A stretch of DNA of 64,000 nt from DASWJZ01 sp964440525 (lineage in GTDB: Bacteria > Pseudomonadota > Alphaproteobacteria > Rhizobiales > Afifellaceae), in NCBI GenBank assembly GCA_964440525.1, contig CAYTTC010000004.1, positions 26,107-90,106 of the forward strand. Direction: 5' to 3'. Below the pieces are notes generated by a model that saw only the letters and a list, made by a program, of their open reading frames with translations, had not been told where the DNA came from and made no database searches. Within the stretch, counting starts at the first letter, position 1. Each line of letters starts with the position of its first letter. Positions 1 through 7,115 of the stretch are shown one piece after another. A program made the translations under genes and the position numbers.

Positions 1-133
1 CGGTGACGCCGGTGTGATCATGCCCGCGCATCCCGGGAATGCCTTGAGCGCTGGCGGAGCCGAGCGGCGCTGCGATCCCGGCCAGGATCGCCAGGACGAT
101 CGCTGACCTCGTAACGGTTGACCTCATCGACAT
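1..133 (-). CDS. VOC-family protein with signal peptide (N-terminal part only)
   Basis: The gene runs off the left edge, so only about 44 residues are visible. It begins MSMRSTVTRS followed by a hydrophobic stretch ending in SASAQ, which looks like a Sec signal peptide. The residues after it, RGHDHTGVT, match the opening strand of glyoxalase/bleomycin-resistance (VOC) proteins, which usually reads HxTGxTVPD. It lies 4 bases downstream of the fused hydratase/dehydrogenase gene on the same strand and is probably the last or a late gene of that operon. A second in-frame ATG lies two codons inside. The VOC assignment rests on very few residues; the signal peptide is clearer. Confidence 0.5.
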   Translation of the reverse strand, partial: MSMRSTVTRSAIVLAILAGIAAPLGSASAQGIPGMRGHDHTGVT

Positions 134-137
134 GACT

Positions 138-2285
138 TCACTCCCTGTTTGGCGCCGCCTCGGCGGCGCGTGCGGTCATTTTCTGAAATTGTGTCATCGA
201 ACCGTCGAGCGAGGCGAAGCCCTGGCCCTCGGCGGCGAGGCGTTCGATGAGCGGCGCCGGACGAAGATTCTTGTCGCCCGACCGCTTCGCGAAGAGGTCG
301 AGCCGATCGCGGATCGCTGCGAGGCCGACCTGGTCGGCATAGTGCATCGGCCCACCGCGCCACACCGGCCAGCCGTAGCCGTAGACCCAGATCACGTCGA
401 TATCGCCGGGCCGCGCCGCGATGCCCTCTTCGAGAATGCGCGCACCTTCGTTTATGACGGGAAGGATAAGGCGCTCGACGATCTCGTCCTTCCCGATCGG
501 GCTCCGCGCGATGCCTAGACGGCGCGACGCCTCGAGGATGACCGCCTCGACCTCAGGATCATCTAACGGAACGCGCGACCCAGTCTCGTAGCGATAATAC
601 CCCTTGCCGGTTTTTTGGCCGAAACGGCCGTGTTCGCAGAGCGCGTCGGCGATCTCGGCGCGGGCGCCTTGGGCCTTCCGCATGCTCCAGCCGATATCGA
701 GTCCGGCGAGGTCGGTTGCCGCGAACGGGCCCATGGGAAAGCCAAAGTCGACCATCGCCGCGTCGACTTCCTGGGGCAGGGCACCGTCGAGAAGCGCTCG
801 CTCCGCTGCGATATTGCGCTGCCGGAGCATGCGATTGCCGACGAAGCCGTGGCAATTTCCGACCACGACCGGCGCCTTGCCGAGGCGGCGCGCGAGCGAG
901 ACGAGGGTCATGAGCACTTCGGGCGCGGTATCGTGCCCGCGCACGATCTCGACGAGCCGCATCACATTCGCCGGGCTGAAGAAATGCATGCCGGCGACCA
1001 GGCTTGGCCGGCTGGTCGCGGCGGCGATCCGATCGACATTGAGATAGGAGGTGTTCGTCGCGAGGATTGTCTCACGTCGCGTGAGGCGATCGAGCTCTGT
1101 GAAGATCTGCTTCTTCAGCTCCATCTCCTCGAACACCGCTTCGACGACGAGGTCCGCCCCGGCCGCGGCGTCGAAGCCGAGCGTTCCCTTGATTGCGGCG
1201 ATGCGGCGCTCGGCATTTTCGGTGGTAAGTTTGTCGCGCTTCGCCGCGTCGCGGTAGCTCGTTTCGATCCGTGCAAGTCCGCGCTCCAGCGCCTCTGCAG
1301 TCGTCTCGACCAGCGTCACCTTGATGCCGGCATCCGCGAACGCAATGGCGATGCCGCTTCCCATGGTTCCGGCGCCTATGACGGCGACTTCTTCAATTTT
1401 GCGCGGCTTCGTTTCCGCCGCGACGCCGGGCAGCTTCGCCGCCTCGCGCTCGGCAAAGAAAATGTGGCGCTGGGCCTTCGACTGGTCGCCCGCGACAAGC
1501 TCGTCGAAGAGGGTGCGTTCGCGCGCGAGGCCCTCGTCGAACGGAAGATCGAGCGTGGCCCGAACGGCTTCGACACAAGCGTGCGGCGCCCGAAGCGCGC
1601 GCGCCCGTCTCGTCAGCTCGGCGGCGGTCGCCTCGAAGCTTGTCCGATCCGCTCGATCAGCCGCCAGCTTTTCGTCGGCATCGCGTAGGCGCCGCAAATT
1701 TCCTGTCCCGGCTATTCCGTGCGCGAAAGCGACTGCAACCTCCGACAGATCGCCCTCGGCTATCAGATCGACGAGGCCGTCTCGCACCGCCTCCTCAACT
1801 GAGACCGGCGTGCCGCTGACGATCATCCGGAGAGCCGCCACTGCTCCGACGGCGCGCGGCAAGCGCTGCGTCCCGCCGGCGCCGGGAAGCAGGCCGAGCT
1901 TCACTTCGGGGAGGCCAAGACGCGTCGACGGCGCCGCCACGCGATAGTGGCACGCGAGCGCGAGCTCCAGCCCGCCACCAAGCGCGGTTCCATGCAAGGC
2001 GGCAACGACTGGCTTTGTCATGTTGTCGAGCATTTCGACGACATCACGCAGCAAAGGTGCGCGGGGCGGTTTTCCGAACTCCTTGATGTCCGCACCTGCG
2101 GCGAAGGTTTTTCCGGCGCAGCTCAGGACCACCACGCGAACGGCAGCTTCCGCGTCGACTGCGCGCAGCGCTTCGGTGAGATCGGCGCGAACGGCATGCG
2201 AAAGCGCATTCACCGGCGGGTTGTCGATCCGGACGACCGCGACATTGCCGTGTCGCTCGACCTGGACAACGCGCGTTTCGCTCAC
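138..2285 (-). CDS. FadJ-type fusion: enoyl-CoA hydratase / 3-hydroxyacyl-CoA dehydrogenase
   Basis: This 715-residue protein joins a crotonase domain (about residues 1-190) to a 3-hydroxyacyl-CoA dehydrogenase. The crotonase part shows AGADIKEF (oxyanion-hole region), GGGLELALACHYR and LPEVKLGLLPGAGG, which carry the two acid residues of the hydratase. The dehydrogenase shows the NAD-binding VAVIGAGTMGSGIA near residue 300 and HFFSPANVM with the catalytic His. The domain order and length are those of FadJ and peroxisomal bifunctional enzymes. I placed the start at a GTG whose bases overlap the stop of the upstream RidA gene (GTGA); a longer reading would run through RidA. In this operon it probably hydrates and oxidises ring-derived CoA thioesters after ring dearomatisation. 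Confidence 0.9.
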   Translation of the reverse strand: MSETRVVQVERHGNVAVVRIDNPPVNALSHAVRADLTEALRAVDAEAAVRVVVLSCAGKTFAAGADIKEFGKPPRAPLLRDVVEMLDNMTKPVVAALHGTALGGGLELALACHYRVAAPSTRLGLPEVKLGLLPGAGGTQRLPRAVGAVAALRMIVSGTPVSVEEAVRDGLVDLIAEGDLSEVAVAFAHGIAGTGNLRRLRDADEKLAADRADRTSFEATAAELTRRARALRAPHACVEAVRATLDLPFDEGLARERTLFDELVAGDQSKAQRHIFFAEREAAKLPGVAAETKPRKIEEVAVIGAGTMGSGIAIAFADAGIKVTLVETTAEALERGLARIETSYRDAAKRDKLTTENAERRIAAIKGTLGFDAAAGADLVVEAVFEEMELKKQIFTELDRLTRRETILATNTSYLNVDRIAAATSRPSLVAGMHFFSPANVMRLVEIVRGHDTAPEVLMTLVSLARRLGKAPVVVGNCHGFVGNRMLRQRNIAAERALLDGALPQEVDAAMVDFGFPMGPFAATDLAGLDIGWSMRKAQGARAEIADALCEHGRFGQKTGKGYYRYETGSRVPLDDPEVEAVILEASRRLGIARSPIGKDEIVERLILPVINEGARILEEGIAARPGDIDVIWVYGYGWPVWRGGPMHYADQVGLAAIRDRLDLFAKRSGDKNLRPAPLIERLAAEGQGFASLDGSMTQFQKMTARAAEAAPNRE

Positions 2286-2695
2286 GCTCCGCTCAACACC
2301 GCTGTCGCCTCGATCTCGACCTTGGCCGCGTCCTCGACAAGGCTTTTGACCTCGACCAGCGTCATTGTCGGAAAGTGCCTGCCGATCACCCCGCGATAAG
2401 CTTCGCCAACCTCCTTCAGCCGCGCGGTGTACTCCCGCTTGTCGGTCACGTACCAAGTCAAGCGGACAATGTGCTCCGGCCGCGCGCCGGCTTCGGCGAG
2501 AATCGCGACGACGTTCTGCAGCGCCTGTCGGGTCTGGGTCACGAAATCATCGCTCTCGAACACATGCTCCGTGTTCCAGCCGACCTGGCCGCCGACAAAA
2601 ACCATCGGCCCGGCGGCGACAATTCCGTGCGCGTAGCCCGAGGCGGGCTTCCAGCCCCTGGGATGCAGCAGCTTCCTTTGATCGGAACTCGGCAT
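2282..2695 (-). CDS. RidA/YjgF-family enamine/imine deaminase
   Basis: The 137-residue product has the RidA length and pattern: HGIVAAGPMVFVGGQVGWN near the start, a central QNVVAILAEAGARPEHIVR, and a C-terminal stretch (FPTMTLVEV to ATAVLS) that contributes to the trimer interface. RidA proteins hydrolyse reactive enamines and imines to ketones and ammonia. The setting is suggestive: 2-aminobenzoyl-CoA monooxygenase/reductase makes a cyclic enamine thioester, so a RidA member here could release the amino group as ammonia. That role is inferred from context. The stop overlaps the GTG start of the next gene. Confidence 0.88.
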   Translation of the reverse strand: MPSSDQRKLLHPRGWKPASGYAHGIVAAGPMVFVGGQVGWNTEHVFESDDFVTQTRQALQNVVAILAEAGARPEHIVRLTWYVTDKREYTARLKEVGEAYRGVIGRHFPTMTLVEVKSLVEDAAKVEIEATAVLSGA

Positions 2696-2744
2696 TTTGC
2701 GGTCTCGTCTCCAGAAATGGGTGAATCCGGGTGCGTAAGGCCGG

Positions 2745-4373
2745 TCACGGTGCCCGCTGTCTCAGGACGAAGCGCTGGACCTTGCCGGTGGCGGTCTTGG
2801 GCAGGGCATCGATGAAGCGGATCGAACGCGGATACTTGTGCGGCGCGACCACTGCTTTCACGTGATCCTGCAGGCGCTTGACGCAGGCCGCGCTCCCCGT
2901 TTCGTGCGGCGCCAGCACGATGAAGGCCTTCACGATCTCGCCGCGCTGCTTGTCGGGGATGCCGACCACCGCGCAGTCGGCGACGGAGGGATGCGAAAGG
3001 AGCGCGGCTTCGACCTCGGGCGCGGCGATCGCTTCGTCGCCGGAGACGATCATGTCGTCGACGCGCGCCACGAAACGAAAACGCCCTTCCTCGTCCTGCC
3101 GGAACATGTCGCCGGTCAGGTTCCAGCCGTCGCGCACGAAGTCGCCCTGTCGAGGATCGTCGAGATAGCGGCAGCCTGTCGGGCCGCGCACGGCGAGGCG
3201 GCCGACTTCTCCGCGCGGCATCTCGCGCATCTCGTTGTCGACGATCTGCACCTCGTAGCCGGTCACCGGCCGGCCGGATGCGCCCGCTGCGGCATCGCCC
3301 ACGCGGTTGGAGATGAAGATATGGAGCATCTCGGTTCCTCCGATGCCGTCGAGGAGGGGAGCGCCGGAGCGTGCCGTCCATGTCTCGAAAGTCTTGGCGG
3401 GCAGCGCCTCGCCGGCCGACACCGCGATGCGGAGCGACGCCAGATCCGACGCCGACGGTTTTAAGGCCAGGATGCGCTGATAGACAGACGGCGCGGCGAA
3501 CGAGATGGTGGCCTTATAGGACTTGATCTCGCCGACCAGCTCGGCCGGACTGGCCTCTTCGAGGAGCACCGAGGCGGCGCCGAAGCGAAGCGGGAAGATC
3601 ACGAGCCCGCCGAGCCCGAAGGTGAAGGCGAGCGGAGGGGTGCCGACAACGACGTCGGCCGGCGTGATGGCGAGGACTTCCTTGGCGTAGCCGTCCGCGA
3701 TCGCGAGGAGGTCGCGATGAAAATGCATTGCCGCCTTCGGCTCGCCGGTCGCGCCCGTCGAAAAAGCGATGATCGCAACGTCGTCGCGGCCAGTCTTCAC
3801 CGCCTGGAAGCGGACTGACTTCGCGAGCGCGATCCGGTCGAGCTCGGCATCGAAATTCGCCGTTCCGTCGAAGCCGATCACCTTCTTCAGAAAGCGGCTC
3901 GTCTTCGCCGCGGTGACCAACTCATCCATGAGCCGCGTGTCGCAGAGCGCGAGCTTGACCTCGGCCTTGTCGATCACCTTGGTGAGATCGGCGGCGCGGA
4001 GCGATGGCAGCGTGTTGACGACGACCGCACCGGCCTTCACCGCAGCGAGCCAGCAGGCAACCATGGCCGGATTGTTGGCCGAGCGGATGAGCACACGATT
4101 CCCCGGCACGATGCCGAGATCCTCGACGAGCGCGCGAGCCAGCCGGTTCGTCCAGTCGGCCAGCTCCTTGTAGGTGCGCATGCGGCCGTGGCCAATGAGC
4201 GCCGTCTTGTCGCCGAAGCCCTTTTCGACCATGCGGTCGGTGAGCTCGACAGCCGCGTTGACGTGCTCGGGATATTCGAAGCCGGCGGGAAGGAATTCCG
4301 GCCACGCCTCAGGTTTCGGGAGGTGATCGCGCGCAAACGTATCGAGATGAGCCGACGGCCCGAGCATTCTCAT
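2745..4373 (-). CDS. Aryl-CoA ligase, probable 2-aminobenzoate-CoA ligase
   Basis: This 542-residue AMP-forming acyl-CoA synthetase is of benzoate-CoA-ligase size. Visible motifs are the P-loop-like FSTGATGEPKAAMH (about residue 205), the adenine-binding DGIGGTEM (about 335), TGDMFRQDEEGRF with the hinge region after it, and the C-terminal PKTATGKVQR carrying the catalytic lysine. It should activate an aromatic acid as its CoA thioester with ATP. 2-aminobenzoate (anthranilate) is the likely substrate because the operon also holds the 2-aminobenzoyl-CoA monooxygenase/reductase and lacks a benzoyl-CoA epoxidase or reductase. The ATG start overlaps the stop of the acyl-CoA dehydrogenase gene. 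Confidence 0.85.
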   Translation of the reverse strand: MRMLGPSAHLDTFARDHLPKPEAWPEFLPAGFEYPEHVNAAVELTDRMVEKGFGDKTALIGHGRMRTYKELADWTNRLARALVEDLGIVPGNRVLIRSANNPAMVACWLAAVKAGAVVVNTLPSLRAADLTKVIDKAEVKLALCDTRLMDELVTAAKTSRFLKKVIGFDGTANFDAELDRIALAKSVRFQAVKTGRDDVAIIAFSTGATGEPKAAMHFHRDLLAIADGYAKEVLAITPADVVVGTPPLAFTFGLGGLVIFPLRFGAASVLLEEASPAELVGEIKSYKATISFAAPSVYQRILALKPSASDLASLRIAVSAGEALPAKTFETWTARSGAPLLDGIGGTEMLHIFISNRVGDAAAGASGRPVTGYEVQIVDNEMREMPRGEVGRLAVRGPTGCRYLDDPRQGDFVRDGWNLTGDMFRQDEEGRFRFVARVDDMIVSGDEAIAAPEVEAALLSHPSVADCAVVGIPDKQRGEIVKAFIVLAPHETGSAACVKRLQDHVKAVVAPHKYPRSIRFIDALPKTATGKVQRFVLRQRAP

Positions 4374-5518
4374 CCCTCCCCCAACACCTGTCGTGCGATC
4401 ACGATCTTCTGCACGTCGGACGCGCCCTCATAGATCCGGAGCGCCCTGATCTCCCGGTAGAGCTTTTCGACGACGGAGCCGCGCCTGACGCCGTCGCCTC
4501 CGTGGAGCTGCACCGCCTTGTCGATGACGATCTGGGCGCGGTCGGTGGCGAAGAGCTTTGCCATCGAAGCCTCACGCGACACCCGTGCGGCACCCATGTC
4601 CTTCACCCAGGCCGCGCGATAGACGAGGAGCGCGGCCGCGTCGATGTCGAGCGCCATGTCGGCTACGTGGCCCTGAACCATCTGAAGGTCGGCCATCGGC
4701 GCGCCGAAGAGCGCGCGCTTCGACACCCGCGCGACGGTTTCGTCCAGAGCACGGCGGGCGAAGCCTAGTGCTGCCGCGCCGACGGTGGTGCGAAACACAT
4801 CGAGTACCGACATGGCAATGCGGAACCCGTCGCCCGGTTTGCCGATCATCGCGGACTCGGACAGGCGCACGTTGTTAAAGCGGAGGCGTGCGAGAGGGTG
4901 CGGAGCAATCACCTCGAGGCGCTCGGCGATCTCGATGCCCTCGGCGTCAGCCGGCACGAGGAACGCGGAAATGCCTTTTGCGCCAGGCGCTTCGCCGGTA
5001 CGCGCGAACACGACGTAGAAGTCTGCGATACCACCGTTCGAGATCCAGGTCTTCTCGCCGTCAACCCGATAGAAGTTGCCGGCCCGCGTCGCGGTCATAT
5101 CCATGCTGGCGACATCGGATCCCGATTTCATCTCGGACAGGGCGAAGGCAGCAATGGCTCTGCCCTCGCGCGTCTTCTTCAGCCATTTCTTCTGCTGGGG
5201 CGTGCCGAAAAGCGAAAGCGCCCCCGTCCCGAGTCCTTGCATCGCGAAGGCAAAATCGGCGAGGCCGTCGTAGCGGGCGAGCGTTTCGCGAGCGAGGCAT
5301 AGTGTGCGGAGATCGAGCGAGCCGCCGCCGTCGGGATCGATCGCCGTGTGCTTCAGCCAGCCGTCGTGTCCGAGTTGCGTGACAAGATCGCGGCAGGCGC
5401 GGTCGACGTCGCCATGTTCGACAGGCAGGTTCTCACCGCACCACGCCTCGAGCGACGCGTGGAAGGCGCGGTGGCGGTCCTCGAAGAAAGGCCAGGAGAG
5501 GAAACTCTGGTCAGCCAT
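4370..5518 (-). CDS. Acyl-CoA dehydrogenase family protein
   Basis: The 382-residue flavoprotein shows standard acyl-CoA dehydrogenase features: FALSEMKSGSDVAS and WISNGGIADFYVVFA in the middle domain, and LHGGDGVRRGSVVEKLYREIRALRIYEGASDVQ (seen as consecutive short motifs) at the C-terminus. It probably performs an FAD-dependent alpha,beta-oxidation of a cyclic or ring-opened CoA ester in the anthraniloyl-CoA pathway. I chose the ATG at 5518 (MADQSF), which overlaps the stop of the upstream hydratase gene (TGATG); a longer N-terminal reading would lie inside that gene. Its own stop overlaps the ligase start, so translation is probably coupled along the operon. Confidence 0.9.
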   Translation of the reverse strand: MADQSFLSWPFFEDRHRAFHASLEAWCGENLPVEHGDVDRACRDLVTQLGHDGWLKHTAIDPDGGGSLDLRTLCLARETLARYDGLADFAFAMQGLGTGALSLFGTPQQKKWLKKTREGRAIAAFALSEMKSGSDVASMDMTATRAGNFYRVDGEKTWISNGGIADFYVVFARTGEAPGAKGISAFLVPADAEGIEIAERLEVIAPHPLARLRFNNVRLSESAMIGKPGDGFRIAMSVLDVFRTTVGAAALGFARRALDETVARVSKRALFGAPMADLQMVQGHVADMALDIDAAALLVYRAAWVKDMGAARVSREASMAKLFATDRAQIVIDKAVQLHGGDGVRRGSVVEKLYREIRALRIYEGASDVQKIVIARQVLGEG

Positions 5519-6330
5519 CAGTCGCCTTCGAAGATTGGTTTTTTCTTGGCGACAAAGGCCTCGTAGGCGCGGGCGAAATCCTTCGTCTGCATGCAGATCG
5601 CCTGCGCCTGCGCCTCGGCTTCGATCGCCTGGTCGAGGCCCATCGACCATTCCTGCACGAGTTGCGTCTTGGTCATGGAATGCGCGAAGGTCGGGCCGGA
5701 CGCGAGCTGAAGGGCGAATTCGATCGCTTCGGATTCGAGTTTTTCAGCCGGGACGAGGCGATTGAAAAATCCCCAGCGTTCGCCCTCCTCGGCCGACATC
5801 GTGCGGCCGGTGTAGAGCAGCTCCGCCGCTCGCCCCTGCCCGATGATGCGGGGAAGCATGGCGCAGGCGCCCATGTCGCAGCCGGCGAGCCCGACGCGGG
5901 TGAAAAGGAAAGCGGTCTTCGCCTGCGGCGTGGCGAAGCGGATATCGGCCGCCATGGCGATGATCGCGCCGGCGCCCATGCAGACGCCGTCAACCGCGGC
6001 GATGAGCGGCTTGCCGCAATGGATCATCGCCTTGACGAGGTCGCCGGTCATGCGCGTGAAGGCGAGGAGGTCCTTCATCTCCATCGCGACGAGCGGACCG
6101 ATGATGTCGTGCACGTCGCCACCGGAGGAGAAATTGCCGCCATTCGACGCGAACACCACGGCCTTCACGTCCTCAGCCTCCGGCAGCGCGCGAAAAGTGT
6201 CGCGAAGCTCGGCGTAGCTCTCGAAGGTGAGCGGATTCTTCCGCTCCGGACGGTCGAGAGCGATCACGGCGACCGCGCCCTCCATCCGCCAGCGGAAATG
6301 CGCAGGCTTCAGGCTCGCCATCACGCTCAT
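5518..6330 (-). CDS. Enoyl-CoA hydratase/isomerase (crotonase family)
   Basis: This 270-residue crotonase contains ALDRPERKNPLTFES near the start, the oxyanion-hole segment SSGGDVHDIIG (about residue 68-78), VCMGAGAIIAMAADIRFA and RVGLAGCDMGACAMLPRIIG. It is a separate gene from the FadJ-type fusion, so the operon has two crotonase activities. One may act on the alicyclic six-membered ring and the other on the open chain. It lies 16 bases after the SDR gene and overlaps the acyl-CoA dehydrogenase start by one base. The exact substrate cannot be read from sequence. Confidence 0.88.
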   Translation of the reverse strand: MSVMASLKPAHFRWRMEGAVAVIALDRPERKNPLTFESYAELRDTFRALPEAEDVKAVVFASNGGNFSSGGDVHDIIGPLVAMEMKDLLAFTRMTGDLVKAMIHCGKPLIAAVDGVCMGAGAIIAMAADIRFATPQAKTAFLFTRVGLAGCDMGACAMLPRIIGQGRAAELLYTGRTMSAEEGERWGFFNRLVPAEKLESEAIEFALQLASGPTFAHSMTKTQLVQEWSMGLDQAIEAEAQAQAICMQTKDFARAYEAFVAKKKPIFEGD

Positions 6331-6346
6331 CGACGATCCTCGCGAC

Positions 6347-7111
6347 TCACCATGTTTCGCCTCCGGAGATCGAGAGTGCCTGGCCGGTTACCGCATCGGA
6401 GTGCGGACCGCACAGATACAGCACCGCGGCCGCGACTTCCTCCGGCTTGATGAAACGCTTCAGCGGGTTCTTGCCGGAGAGGATCGCCCGGGCCTCCGTG
6501 TCGCCGCGGCCGGTCTTCGCCACGATGTTGCCGACCGCTTGCTCGAGCATCGGCGATTCGGTGTAGGCCGGGCAGACGGCGTTCGCCGTGATGCCTGTCC
6601 CGGCGACTTCCGCGGCAAGCGCACGCACAAGGCCGACCGCGCCGTGCTTCGCGGCGGTGTAGGGAGCAACGTAAGGATAGCCCTTGAGGCCCGCGACCGA
6701 TGCGATGACGATGAGCCGCCCCCAGCCCGAGCTTTCCATCGCCCGCAGCCCCTCGCGGAGCGTGAGAAACGTGCCGGTGAGGTTGACCGCCAGCATCCGC
6801 TCGAATTGTTCAAGACTGGTGCGTGCGAAGGGCGCGCTCTCGGCGGCTCCGGCATTGGCGACGACGATGGAGATTTTTCCGCGCGCTTCGCTCGCCTCGG
6901 CAAGGGCGGCGGCAATCGCCACCTCGTCGGTCACGTCGGCGACGACGGCGCCGACGCCCGGTGCTTTCGCGGCGACAGCATCGAGCGGCTCGCGTCGGCG
7001 CCCGACGATGGTCACGCGCGCGCCCTCGCCGGCGAGCGCGAGCGCGATTGCAGCGCCGATGCCGGAACCGCCGCCGGTGACGAGTGCGTGCCTGTCGGAG
7101 AGCGTGCCCAT
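6347..7111 (-). CDS. Short-chain dehydrogenase/reductase
   Basis: A classical 254-residue SDR: TGGGSGIGAA binds the nucleotide at about residue 12, VANAGAAES is the NNAG-type motif, and YTAAKHG holds the catalytic Tyr and Lys. It ends VTGQALSISGGETW, as expected for this fold. It starts 4 bases after the stop of the 2-aminobenzoyl-CoA monooxygenase/reductase gene and is the second gene of the operon. A role as an alcohol or hydroxyacyl-CoA dehydrogenase acting on the dearomatised product is plausible but inferred. Confidence 0.87.
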   Translation of the reverse strand: MGTLSDRHALVTGGGSGIGAAIALALAGEGARVTIVGRRREPLDAVAAKAPGVGAVVADVTDEVAIAAALAEASEARGKISIVVANAGAAESAPFARTSLEQFERMLAVNLTGTFLTLREGLRAMESSGWGRLIVIASVAGLKGYPYVAPYTAAKHGAVGLVRALAAEVAGTGITANAVCPAYTESPMLEQAVGNIVAKTGRGDTEARAILSGKNPLKRFIKPEEVAAAVLYLCGPHSDAVTGQALSISGGETW

Positions 7112-7115
7112 CGCC

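Noticed and set aside
1636..1641. AAGCTT occurrences inside genes (1636, 8436, 9345, 11097, 56257) as further operators
   Set aside because: They lie in coding sequence and, apart from short symmetric neighbours, do not extend to the ATTTC/GAAAT arms.
615..1688. Long plus-strand open frame opposite the FadJ-type gene, and similar long antisense frames elsewhere
   Set aside because: High GC content leaves antisense frames open. The sequences have no family resemblance and lie wholly opposite well-supported genes.
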